DNA from: Chloroflexota bacterium
Lineage (GTDB): Bacteria > Chloroflexota > Limnocylindria > Limnocylindrales > CSP1-4
DNA length: 39,641 nucleotides
NCBI GenBank assembly: GCA_003169655.1
Contig: PNAZ01000126.1
Coordinates: 1-39,641 of the forward strand
Direction of reading: 5' to 3'
Shown: positions 1 through 8,568 of the stretch, in pieces
How positions within the stretch are numbered: the stretch's first letter is position 1
How the letters are laid out: the number at the start of each line of letters is the position of its first letter
Notes under the pieces: model-generated
Seen by the model: the letters and a program-made list of their open reading frames with translations, nothing else
What the model was told of the DNA's origin: nothing
The model's database searches: none
Program-made: the position numbers and the translations under genes

Positions 1-1
1 G

Positions 2-1468
2 GCGGATGCCGACGGCGACGAGCGCCCCCAGCTCCGGCCGACACTGGGGCTGGCCGGCGCCGCCCGGCTGTCGCCGTTGGCCGGACCGGCGTCAACCCTG
101 CCCGCCGGGACCGGCCTGATCCCCGGCCTGAGCGAGGCGTCGCGGCTGGACCGCCCCCTGATCCTGGGCAGCGCCGGGATCTCGATGAGCTCGCCGGCCA
201 TTGCCACGTTCCCGCTCTCCCGCCCGGCCACTCTGGGCGATCGTGCCCGCCTGAACCCGTACGGCCGGCTGGCCCTCAACGGCCCGTTCGCCACGCTGTG
301 GACCGGCGGCCTGTTGAGCCTCTTCGGCGACCGCGTGAATCAAGCGGTCCTGGCGATCTTCATCTTCCAGCAATCGCACTCGTTCATCACGACGTCCCTC
401 GTCTTCTTCGCCGCGACCGTCCCCAACCTCGTTTTCGGCTCGCTGGCCGGAACGTTGGTCGATCGGGTCAACCAGAAGCGCGTCCTGATCCTCAGCGACC
501 TGCTCCGGGCGGGGATCGTCTTCGTCCTGCCGCTGGCCGCCGTCACCAACATCCTGCTCGTGTTCCCGGTCGTCTTCCTGGTCACGACCGTGTCGATCTT
601 CTTCCGGCCAGCCCGAGAGTCGGTCATCCCGCGGATCGTGCCGACCGACGACCTGATGGCGGCCAACTCGGCGACATGGCTGGCGGAGACCCTGGCCGAT
701 ATCGTCGGCTACGGCCTGGCGGGCCTCCTGGTCATCGTCCTGGGCGCGAATTTCGAGCTGGCGTTCTGGTTCGATTCGGCGACCTACGTCGCGTCGGCGG
801 CGCTGATCGCCTCCGTCGCCATTCCCCTGGTCGTCCACCGAACCGATCCGGCCCTGCGCACCTTCCGGGGCGACTTCCTGGAGGGCTGGCGGTTCCTGCG
901 CAACGACACGGTCCTGTTCGCCAACACATTGCAGGGGATCGCCGGCCAGATGGCAATCGGCGTGCTGCTGCCGCTGTCCGCGATCTATGCCTTCACCGTG
1001 ATCAAGGGCGGCACATTCCCGGGTGCCACGATCTATGCCTTCCTCGAGGGTGCGATCGGGGTCGGCAACCTCATCGGCGGGATCGCGATCGGCTTGATCA
1101 GGCTGAAGGTGGGCAAAGGCCGCCTGGTCATCGCGGGCTATGCCGTCACCGGGGCCTGCATCGCCCTCTACAGCCGGACCGATTTCTTGCCGGCGGCGAT
1201 CGCGTTCATGGTCGGGATCGGGATCGCCAACCTGATCTTCGTGATCCCCAGCCAGACGCTCTTCCAGCAGCGGGTGCCGCGGGACATGATGGCCCGGGTC
1301 GTCTCGATCCGGTTCTCGCTGGTGCTCGGCTGCATGACCCTGGCAACCGGGGCGAGCGGGGTCCTGGCGTCCATCTTCGGGGTGGCCAACGTGATCGGCG
1401 GCTTCGGCGTCCTGGCCTGTGTCGCCGGCCTGGCCGGCCTGTTCTACCCGGCCGTCCGCGACGCCTGA
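2..1468 (+). CDS. MFS transporter (macrolide-efflux-like), 5' end probably outside the window
   Basis: 12-TM-like hydrophobic pattern; N-terminal MFS stretch 'LWTGGLLSLFGDRVNQAVLAIFIFQQS' and 'GTLVDRVNQKRVLILSDLLRAG'. Frame is open from base 2 to the track start (TTG at 77); an internal ATG at 185 is also possible. Confidence 0.85.
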   Translation, partial: ADADGDERPQLRPTLGLAGAARLSPLAGPASTLPAGTGLIPGLSEASRLDRPLILGSAGISMSSPAIATFPLSRPATLGDRARLNPYGRLALNGPFATLWTGGLLSLFGDRVNQAVLAIFIFQQSHSFITTSLVFFAATVPNLVFGSLAGTLVDRVNQKRVLILSDLLRAGIVFVLPLAAVTNILLVFPVVFLVTTVSIFFRPARESVIPRIVPTDDLMAANSATWLAETLADIVGYGLAGLLVIVLGANFELAFWFDSATYVASAALIASVAIPLVVHRTDPALRTFRGDFLEGWRFLRNDTVLFANTLQGIAGQMAIGVLLPLSAIYAFTVIKGGTFPGATIYAFLEGAIGVGNLIGGIAIGLIRLKVGKGRLVIAGYAVTGACIALYSRTDFLPAAIAFMVGIGIANLIFVIPSQTLFQQRVPRDMMARVVSIRFSLVLGCMTLATGASGVLASIFGVANVIGGFGVLACVAGLAGLFYPAVRDA

Positions 1469-1529
1469 TCCCCACTTCGGTACACTGGCGCCCGCGCCGA
1501 GCCCGCGCGCAGAGGAGTACGAGCCCCGA

Positions 1530-2285
1530 ATGACGGACCCGACCGAGCGCGACCCGACGCTGCCGTCGTCGTATCCCGAACCGTCCCTCGGCGGCGGCGT
1601 CGAACCCGCCGGCCAGCTGCGAGCGGAGGAATCGGCATCGGTCGAGACCGAGGACGACAACCCCGAAGCCCAAGGTCTCGCGACGGCCGACGAGCCGACC
1701 GAAACTGACGTTCCCCAGGTCGACGCCGCGGTGGCCGAAGGCGAGCTCAAGGCGTCCGAAGAAGGCGACGAGGACGAGGGCGACGAGGACGACGAGGACG
1801 ACGAGGAAACGGACTACGAGGCTCCGATCGCGGCCGGGGCCGCAGGTGCCGCCGGCGCCGCGACCCAGGCGGCCGGCGCTCGACCGGACGCTCGCCGTCC
1901 CGACGGTCGGAAGCCTGCCGCGCCCGCCGGTCCGACGCCATCGGAGACCGCGGTCCACGTCAGCGACCGGGCCTCGGCCGCCTTCGTCATCGTGGTGGTG
2001 CTCGCATTCGTGGCCATCCTGGGCTATGGCCTGCTCGGCGGGGTGGGCGGCTTCCTGACCCCGATCCCGACTCCGGCGCCACTGCCGAGCGAGGCCCCCT
2101 CGACCGGCCCCAGCGTCGCGCCGTCGGCTGCGCCCAGCGGGTCGGTGGCTCCGAGTGGTTCCGCCGCTCCCAGCGCGGTGCCGAGTGCATCGGGGGGAGC
2201 CTCGAGCGCGGCCCCCAGCCCGAGCCCGGCGCCAAGCGCCGCGCCAACGCCCAGCCCGGCGCCCAGCCCCAGCCCGTCGAGCTAG
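1530..2285 (+). CDS. Hypothetical membrane-anchored protein: acidic N-terminus, one TM helix, Pro/Ala/Ser-rich C-terminal tail
   Basis: ATG at 1530 preceded by agaggag (1511-1517). 'EEGDEDEGDEDDEDDEE' acidic run, TM 'AAFVIVVVLAFVAILGYGLLGGVGGFL', then a PAS-rich tail to the stop. Confidence 0.75.
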   Translation: MTDPTERDPTLPSSYPEPSLGGGVEPAGQLRAEESASVETEDDNPEAQGLATADEPTETDVPQVDAAVAEGELKASEEGDEDEGDEDDEDDEETDYEAPIAAGAAGAAGAATQAAGARPDARRPDGRKPAAPAGPTPSETAVHVSDRASAAFVIVVVLAFVAILGYGLLGGVGGFLTPIPTPAPLPSEAPSTGPSVAPSAAPSGSVAPSGSAAPSAVPSASGGASSAAPSPSPAPSAAPTPSPAPSPSPSS

Positions 2286-2309
2286 CCGGCCCAGCGGATC
2301 CCCAGGGTC

Positions 2310-2987
2310 GTGCGCTGGTTTCCACGTCGCCAACCACCGGTAGCGGACTCGTTCGCCGGTGCCCGGGCGGCGATGGTCGAACGCCAGCTGCGCGGCCGAG
2401 GGATCACCGACGAGCGTGTCCTGGCGGCGATGGGCAGCGTGCCCCGCGAGCGGTTCGTGCCGCCGGACCTGGTTGCCCGGGCCTATGACGATGACGCGTT
2501 GCCGATCGAGGACGGCCAGTCGATCAGCCAGCCGTACATCGTGGCCTGGATGACAGAGCTCCTCGACGTCCGGCCCGGCGGCCGGGTGCTCGAGATCGGG
2601 ACCGGCACCGGCTACCAAGCCGCGGTCCTCGCCGCGATGGGCGCCAGCGTCCGGAGCATCGAGCGCCTGCCGGCGCTGGCGGCCACAGCGCGCGAGCGGC
2701 TGGCCGCCCTCGGCGTCGACCAGGCGGTCGAGGTCGTGGTCGCCGACGGCAGCCTCGGCGATCCGGCGACGGCGCCCCACGCCCGGGTGATCGTCACGGC
2801 CGGCGCGCCGTCCCTGCCCGGCCCGTTGCTCGACCAGCTCGATGAGGGCGGCCGGCTCGTGATCCCGATCGGGACCGTCGGCCAGCAGCAGCTCGTGCTG
2901 GTCACCAGGGGGGGCGGTCGCCTCACTGAGCGGCCGGTCGGCGGCTGTTCGTTCGTGCCCCTGATCGGCGCCGCGGGCTTCCGGTGA
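2310..2987 (+). CDS. pcm: Protein-L-isoaspartate O-methyltransferase
   Basis: 'MVERQLRGRGITDERVLAAMGSVPRERFVP', 'DDALPIEDGQSISQPYIVAWM', 'VLEIGTGTGYQAAVLA'; GTG start. Confidence 0.9.
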   Translation: MRWFPRRQPPVADSFAGARAAMVERQLRGRGITDERVLAAMGSVPRERFVPPDLVARAYDDDALPIEDGQSISQPYIVAWMTELLDVRPGGRVLEIGTGTGYQAAVLAAMGASVRSIERLPALAATARERLAALGVDQAVEVVVADGSLGDPATAPHARVIVTAGAPSLPGPLLDQLDEGGRLVIPIGTVGQQQLVLVTRGGGRLTERPVGGCSFVPLIGAAGFR

Positions 2988-3003
2988 GGGCCGAACGGGC
3001 CGG

Positions 3004-3009
3004 TATAAT
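3004..3009 (+). promoter_or_regulatory. Putative -10 element TATAAT, 9 nt upstream of ATG 3019 (leaderless)
   Basis: Perfect TATAAT in a ~70% GC context directly before the PIG-L start. Confidence 0.6.
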
Positions 3010-3018
3010 CCGGGCGCC

Positions 3019-4104
3019 ATGACCCACGTCTTCGTCAGCCCGCACCCGGACGACGCGGCCCTGTCCTGCGGCGGCCTGATCGCCTCGCTGCGCGAGCTGG
3101 GCCAGAACGTGGCCATCGTGACCGTCTTCTCGGGCAGCGGCTCGACTGAGCACCTGACCCCCTACCAGCGCGAAGCGCTCGGCTTCGGGTCCAAGGCCCT
3201 CTGGCCGGTCACCGAGGCATTCAACCGGGCGAACATCCCGAACGATGTCGGCCTCGGTGACGAGCCCCTGCCGCCGTGGGCGGCCACCGCCGACCGGCTT
3301 GACGCGACCCAGGCCGACGCGGATGCCGCGGCCAAGCGCTTCTGGCAGCGCTCGTCGTGGTACCGCCGGGCTTCGATCCACAACGAGTCGCTGGCCGGCC
3401 AGCCGGTCATCGACCAGATGTCCACCCAGGGCGCGGTCCTGACGGTCGAGCTGACCGAGGCCGAGGCGGCCGCCGACGCGACGGCCACCCGCCGGCTCGA
3501 GGACGAGCGCTATGCCTACTTCGCGGAGGCCTCGCTGATCGTCCTCGACCTGCCTGACGCGGTCTTCCGCGGCTACGAAGGCGACGCCGAGCTGCTCGGC
3601 ACGCCACGCGACGATGATCCAGCGCCGGTCGCCCTGCTCCGCTCCGAGATCGCCCGGCTGGAACCCCAGAAGGTCTACTTCCCGCTCGGCGTCGGCGGCC
3701 ACGTCGACCACCAGCTCGTCCGCAACGTGGGCCTGGCAATGATCGGCGACGCCCGGCGCTGGGTCATGCCCGGACCGGAGTGGGCCGGGATCGTCTCGTT
3801 CTACGAGGACTTCCCGTACGCCTGGTGGAACGACTTCCGCTCGATCGACGAGCTCCGTGAGGGTCAGGCCAACGGGTTTGGCGAGCTGCCCTACGACGTG
3901 ACGATCGTGCCCGAGTACGCCAACATCAGTGACCAGCTCGAGCGCAAGATCAACGGCCTGACGATCTACGAGAGCCAGCTGCCGCGGCTGTTCGGCGGCT
4001 CCCGCCAGATGGCCGACGCCGTCCGCGGCTACGGCCGGAAGATCGGCGCGCTGGGCGGGCTCAATGGCCACGCCGAGCGCTACTGGTCCTCGCTCAGCCT
4101 GTAG
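3019..4104 (+). CDS. PIG-L family (LmbE-like) deacetylase
   Basis: N-terminal 'VFVSPHPDDAALSCGGLIASL' metal-binding motif and later 'FPLGVGGHVDHQLV'. Confidence 0.9.
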   Translation: MTHVFVSPHPDDAALSCGGLIASLRELGQNVAIVTVFSGSGSTEHLTPYQREALGFGSKALWPVTEAFNRANIPNDVGLGDEPLPPWAATADRLDATQADADAAAKRFWQRSSWYRRASIHNESLAGQPVIDQMSTQGAVLTVELTEAEAAADATATRRLEDERYAYFAEASLIVLDLPDAVFRGYEGDAELLGTPRDDDPAPVALLRSEIARLEPQKVYFPLGVGGHVDHQLVRNVGLAMIGDARRWVMPGPEWAGIVSFYEDFPYAWWNDFRSIDELREGQANGFGELPYDVTIVPEYANISDQLERKINGLTIYESQLPRLFGGSRQMADAVRGYGRKIGALGGLNGHAERYWSSLSL

Positions 4105-5075
4105 TGACGGCCCGGGCGCTGGCCGCCTGGAAGCTGTTCAGCGCCCCGGTCTCGATCGGCGGCCGGCGCTATCCGCCGATCGCCCTGGTCGTCCTGGCGA
4201 TGATCGGCCTGACCTTCGTCTTCGTCGTGGCCCAGCGCAGCTGGGCCGGCAGCCAGGACGAGCACGCCTACTGGCTCGGCGCCCAGCGCCTCCTGAACGG
4301 CCAGCCGCTGTATGACCCGACCGCCACGTCGGTCACGCCGTACGCCTACTGGTATCCACCGCCGCTGGCCCAGGTCCTGATCCCGGTGGCCGCCCTCCTG
4401 CCCTCGCGGGCATTCGACATCGGCTGGATCGGCCTGCAGCTGATCTGCCTGCTGTGGATGGCCCGCTGGCGGCCGCTCGTGGCGCTGGCCCTGGTCGTGT
4501 ACCTGCCGATCGCGGTCGAGCTCTCGTACAGCAACGTCCACCTGGTCCTGGCCGCCCTGATCGTCCTCGGCCTGCGTCGCTGGCCGTGGGCCTTCGCGAT
4601 CGGCGCCGCGATCAAGCTGGCGCCCGGCCTGGGGATCCTCTATCTCCTCCTCCGCCGGCGTTGGCGGGACGCCGGGATCGCGATCGCGGTCGGCCTGGTG
4701 ATCCTGGTGATCAGCGTGGCCATTGGCCCGAGCGCCTGGTCGGGCTTCATCGCCACGGTCCAGGCCCGCGGCCCCGGTGACATCTCGGGCCTCCTGCCGA
4801 TCCCCTATTTCGTGCGCGTGATCGCCGCCGTCGTCGTGACCGTCATGGCCGGCTTGGTCCGGCCGCGCCTCGGGGAGCCGCTCCTCGTCGTCGCGATCAC
4901 GATCGCTCTGCCGACCCTCTGGCTGGACGCCTTCGCCACGCTGGTGGCGATCCTGCCCCTCCTCGCGGCGGGCTCACGGGCTAGCGCCGGAGAAACGCCG
5001 GGCGACGGCGCAGCCGATGGACAAAGGCGTAGCGATACCAGCGCAGGTATTCCGGTAGCCACGCCCGGAGCCTGA
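4104..5075 (+). CDS. GT87/DUF2029-like polyprenyl-phosphate glycosyltransferase, multi-pass membrane protein
   Basis: 'DEHAYWLGAQRLLNGQPLYDPTATSVTPYAYWYPPPLAQVLIPVAALLP' typical GT87 N-terminus; GTG start overlaps the upstream stop. Confidence 0.8.
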   Translation: MTARALAAWKLFSAPVSIGGRRYPPIALVVLAMIGLTFVFVVAQRSWAGSQDEHAYWLGAQRLLNGQPLYDPTATSVTPYAYWYPPPLAQVLIPVAALLPSRAFDIGWIGLQLICLLWMARWRPLVALALVVYLPIAVELSYSNVHLVLAALIVLGLRRWPWAFAIGAAIKLAPGLGILYLLLRRRWRDAGIAIAVGLVILVISVAIGPSAWSGFIATVQARGPGDISGLLPIPYFVRVIAAVVVTVMAGLVRPRLGEPLLVVAITIALPTLWLDAFATLVAILPLLAAGSRASAGETPGDGAADGQRRSDTSAGIPVATPGA

Positions 5076-5709
5076 AGTTGCTTTGGCCCGCGGTTCGATC
5101 GCGCCAGGTGGTCGGTACCTCGGCCATCCGGTATCCACCGGCGTAGGCCTTGACCGTCAGCTCGAGGGCGACCTCGAAGCCGGCCCGGCTCTCGATCGGC
5201 GTGCTGGTCAAGAACGCCCGCCGATAGAGCTTGTAGTTGCTCGTCGGATCGTGGATGGGGAGTGCGGCGAACACGTGAAGGGTCAACCCGGCACCTCGGC
5301 TGAGTAGGCCTTTCAAGCGCGGGCCGCCGACCTGCCGGCCGCCCTCCACATACCGACTAGCTGCAACCAGGTCTGCACCGGCCCGGGCCAGCTCGAGCAT
5401 CGGCGCCACTGACTCGGCCTCATCAGAACCATCTGCCATGGTAACGAGAACGTAGGTCCCGGTACTCGCCGCCAGTCCCGCTTTGAGCGCATTCAGCACT
5501 CCGCGCCCCAGGTCATTCCGCAGTGGCCGAACAGTCGGAATCTCGGCGGCAAGAGCGCGCAGCGGGGCAACGGTCGTGTCCTCGTCGAAGTCGTAAACCA
5601 CGAGGATTTCACTCGAAACAGGGACGGCGGCCGCGAGGCGACGCAAGATTGGGACGACGGCCTCGCCCTCGTTGAAGACGGGCATGACGATGGACAGTTC
5701 CACGCTCAT
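4981..5709 (-). CDS. Family 2 glycosyltransferase (polyprenyl-phosphate sugar transferase, DPM1-like)
   Basis: 'LSIVMPVFNEGEAVVPILRRL', 'TMADGSDEAESVAPML', 'ASRYVEGG', 'DPTSNYKLYRRAF'. Confidence 0.88.
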   Translation of the reverse strand: MSVELSIVMPVFNEGEAVVPILRRLAAAVPVSSEILVVYDFDEDTTVAPLRALAAEIPTVRPLRNDLGRGVLNALKAGLAASTGTYVLVTMADGSDEAESVAPMLELARAGADLVAASRYVEGGRQVGGPRLKGLLSRGAGLTLHVFAALPIHDPTSNYKLYRRAFLTSTPIESRAGFEVALELTVKAYAGGYRMAEVPTTWRDRTAGQSNFRLRAWLPEYLRWYRYAFVHRLRRRPAFLRR

Positions 5710-6359
5710 CGAGGTGCAGCCACGAGGAGTGTCTGGCGCCCGAACAGCCTCCAGAGGATGGGCAAACGCAAATAGAGGCTAACGAGCCTGGGATCGGCCG
5801 GCAGCCGACCGGCAGTCGAATACGGCAGGAACCTCGTGATGAGTGCGACGACCTTGAGATCTGCGAGGTGAGCCGCCTCAACGAGGCTCTTTTCCGTGAG
5901 GGCCACGCGATGGTCAATGAAGTCCCAGTAGGCGCCGCCAACCAGCCGAATATTCGGCTGCAAGATCAGCACGCGACCGTCCGGCTGGAGCAGGCGCCGA
6001 ACAACTCGGAATTGCTCGATGACGGCATCGGCATCGGGCAGGTGCTCGAGGTAATTGCTCATGAATATGGTGCCAAACGATGCTGACGGAAGGACCGTGG
6101 CAAGGTCCAGACCGTTGGCCTGAACGAATCTGATGTCTGGCGGGAATGTCGAGCCAAAGTCACGCAGATCGGTTGCCCAGCGCTCCTTTGCCCGAACGTT
6201 GCGGATGAAGTAGCCCCGGTCACAGGCGATGTCAAGGACTGGCTGACGAAGATCAATCCAGCGCTCCAGATAGGCGACGATCTCAGGCCATATCCGGTCC
6301 TTGTTGGCCTCGGCGGCCTCTGGGAAGCGCGTCCGATAGACCTTGTCGAGATCGGCCAT
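5706..6359 (-). CDS. Class I SAM-dependent methyltransferase
   Basis: 'VLDIACDRGYFIRNV', 'FGTIFMSNYLEHLPDADAVIEQFRVVRRLLQPDGRVLILQPN'. Confidence 0.85.
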   Translation of the reverse strand: MADLDKVYRTRFPEAAEANKDRIWPEIVAYLERWIDLRQPVLDIACDRGYFIRNVRAKERWATDLRDFGSTFPPDIRFVQANGLDLATVLPSASFGTIFMSNYLEHLPDADAVIEQFRVVRRLLQPDGRVLILQPNIRLVGGAYWDFIDHRVALTEKSLVEAAHLADLKVVALITRFLPYSTAGRLPADPRLVSLYLRLPILWRLFGRQTLLVAAPR

Positions 6360-7378
6360 CAGATCCGGCCGGCGACGACTTCGGCCTGGATCCAGGGGAT
6401 CACTTCGGCGAGCATCGCCTCGAGCGAAGTCGTGGCCTCGAACCCCAGCACGCCACGAGCCTTGCTGGTGTCTGGAACGCGCATCTGGACGTCGTGCTCG
6501 AACGGGGGGTCGGACACGGTTCGCAGCGGTCGATCGGCGTTGACCACGTGCCAGATCGCCTCAGCGAGCTCAAGCACGGTCGTGCTTCGGGCCGTTGAGA
6601 GGTTGAAGTCGTTGTTGATTGCGGCCCGTGACTCCATCGCAAGCCGAATGCCATGAGCCAGATCCCCACCGTACGTGTAGTGCCGGACCTGATGACCGTC
6701 GCCCAGGATGTGGAGGGGATCCTGGCCCTTGATCGTCTTCAAAGCGAGGTCCGGAACAACATGGCTCAGCGCCAGCTTGATGTTGCCGCTCATCGTGTCG
6801 GAGTCGCGGGCGGCGCGCCGTTCGCCGATCCCGACACAGTTGAATGGCCGAACAATCGTGTATGGCATCCCGAATTGCTCGAATGCTCCCCTGGCGAAGA
6901 ACTCGCTGGCGAGCTTCTGAAAGCCATAGGTCGATCGAGGCGGTGGGCTGGTCAGCTGGGCTCCTTCGGGTGTCGGGAAGACGGTCGTTGACTCGTAGAC
7001 CATCGAGCTGCTGACAACCACGATCCGTTCGAGCGTGCCCGCTCGAAACGCGGAGAGCGCTGCATCGAAGGTTGAAGCCAGGATCCGCTCGTTTTCCGCG
7101 AGCAAGTCATAGGCAAACTCGTGGAAGTAGCTGATCCCACCGATCATGGCCGCCGCGGCCACGACCTGGTCGCAATCGCCGGCAAGCTTACTTAGGAGCG
7201 CTGTGTCCTTCGCGTCGCCCTCGACGAAGCGATAGCGCGGATGGCTGTCATAGCTCTTCTGTAGAGGGCCGTACTTGCTGTAGTTGTCGACGCCCACAAC
7301 GTCGTGGCCGGCCTCCAGCAGCTCGGGAACCAGGTAGCCGCAGATGAAGCCTGCCGCGCCGGTCACAAGAACCCTCAC
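6359..7378 (-). CDS. NAD-dependent epimerase/dehydratase (extended SDR, nucleotide-sugar)
   Basis: 'VLVTGAAGFICGYLVPELLEAGHDVVGVDNYSKYG' Rossmann motif; 'STYGFQKLASE' YxxxK. Confidence 0.9.
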   Translation of the reverse strand: MRVLVTGAAGFICGYLVPELLEAGHDVVGVDNYSKYGPLQKSYDSHPRYRFVEGDAKDTALLSKLAGDCDQVVAAAAMIGGISYFHEFAYDLLAENERILASTFDAALSAFRAGTLERIVVVSSSMVYESTTVFPTPEGAQLTSPPPRSTYGFQKLASEFFARGAFEQFGMPYTIVRPFNCVGIGERRAARDSDTMSGNIKLALSHVVPDLALKTIKGQDPLHILGDGHQVRHYTYGGDLAHGIRLAMESRAAINNDFNLSTARSTTVLELAEAIWHVVNADRPLRTVSDPPFEHDVQMRVPDTSKARGVLGFEATTSLEAMLAEVIPWIQAEVVAGRI

Positions 7379-8568
7379 AGACGAATGCCCTCGCCCAGGA
7401 GGCCCCAGATATCCACCACGTCGCGGCCGCCGAGCTCGAGGCCCGAATACTCACGATGGGGTGCGGCGAGGATGACCACCTCGCTCTGCGCGAGCACCGA
7501 TTTAATCGACACGAGCCGGGCATCGCGAACGTACGGATCCGTGCAGGTCACTCGGGCACCCGCCCAGATCAGGAGCTTTCGCAGCTTGTAGCTGAGGGAG
7601 GCGCGCGAATCGTCGGACTCCGCCTTGAATGCCATCCCTAGGATGCCGACGCCACGGTCATGCAACGAGCCGAGCCGACGCTCGAGGGCGGACACGACGT
7701 AGGCCGGCAGGCCCTCGTTCACCTGCATGGCAGCCTGGCCCATCGGAAAGTGGTCACTCGTGAATGCCGCCAGCTGCATCGTGTCCTTGAACAGGCAGGG
7801 TCCCGCTGCGAAGCCCGGACCCGGTAGATCGGCCGCCCTCGGGTAGTTCTCGCGGATTGCTCGAAGGACGTTCGTATAATTCACGCCGGCCTGATCGGCA
7901 ATCATGAAGAACTGATTCGCCACGGCGAACTTCATGTACCGCCAGGTATTCGTCAGAAGCTTGGCGAGCTCGGCCTCCCGCGTCGTCGTCCGCACGACGC
8001 CGACCCCGAGGCGGACGAAAAGGTCGGTGGCCCGATCTGCGGCAGCGTCGGAATCAGCTCCGACGATCTGCGGAAGGCTCCGCAACTCCTCTAGAGCATG
8101 GCCTTCAGCGATCCGCTCTGGACAGAAGGCAACGTCGACGTGGCAGCCGTGCTCGGACAAGGTCTTCGCGACGTACTCGGTCGTGCCCGGATAGACGGTG
8201 CTCCGCAGGATGACCAGCGTTCCGTCCTGGAGGTGAGGTCGGATCTGCTCGACGGCACGCTCAAAGACGGTCATCGATGGGCCAAGGAACTCGTCGACTG
8301 GCGTGCCGATGACGACGACCAGGACCCGCGTCCGGCTGATCATCGCCACGTCGTCCGACAGTTCGAGGCGCCCTGTGGCCAGGACCTTGGCAAGGAGCGG
8401 TTGGGCCCCGTGCTCGAGGAATGGCATCTCGCCCGATGCAATCGTGGCCAGGGTTGTTGAGTTCGTGTCGAAGATCCCAAGGCGCAGACCGGACTCTGCC
8501 GCTACGAGGCTGAATGGCAGGCCCACGTGGCCGGCTCCGCCGAGCACCACAAGATCGAGGTCGCTCAT
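7375..8568 (-). CDS. UDP-glucose/GDP-mannose dehydrogenase family (WecC-like nucleotide-sugar dehydrogenase)
   Basis: 'VVLGGAGHVGLPFSLVAAESG', 'STVYPGTTEYVAKTL', 'CPERIAEGHALEELRSLPQIVG', 'GPGFAAGPCLFKDTMQL'. ATG 8568 preferred over the track start at 8628. Confidence 0.88.
   Translation of the reverse strand: MSDLDLVVLGGAGHVGLPFSLVAAESGLRLGIFDTNSTTLATIASGEMPFLEHGAQPLLAKVLATGRLELSDDVAMISRTRVLVVVIGTPVDEFLGPSMTVFERAVEQIRPHLQDGTLVILRSTVYPGTTEYVAKTLSEHGCHVDVAFCPERIAEGHALEELRSLPQIVGADSDAAADRATDLFVRLGVGVVRTTTREAELAKLLTNTWRYMKFAVANQFFMIADQAGVNYTNVLRAIRENYPRAADLPGPGFAAGPCLFKDTMQLAAFTSDHFPMGQAAMQVNEGLPAYVVSALERRLGSLHDRGVGILGMAFKAESDDSRASLSYKLRKLLIWAGARVTCTDPYVRDARLVSIKSVLAQSEVVILAAPHREYSGLELGGRDVVDIWGLLGEGIRL

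Noticed and set aside
92-1750. 552-aa minus-strand ORF opposite the MFS gene
   Set aside because: Arg/Asp/Gly/Pro-rich low-complexity translation typical of antisense frames in GC-rich DNA; lies over a convincing MFS gene.
1750-2285. DNA microsatellite-like GAC/GAG and CCCAGC runs
   Set aside because: Explained by acidic and PAS-rich coding sequence; unit length is irregular.
1206-3116. 636-aa minus-strand ORF
   Set aside because: Antisense to MFS, PAS-tail and pcm genes; biased composition and no recognisable domain.
2923-4071. 382-aa minus-strand ORF
   Set aside because: Mirror of the PIG-L gene; no domain signature.
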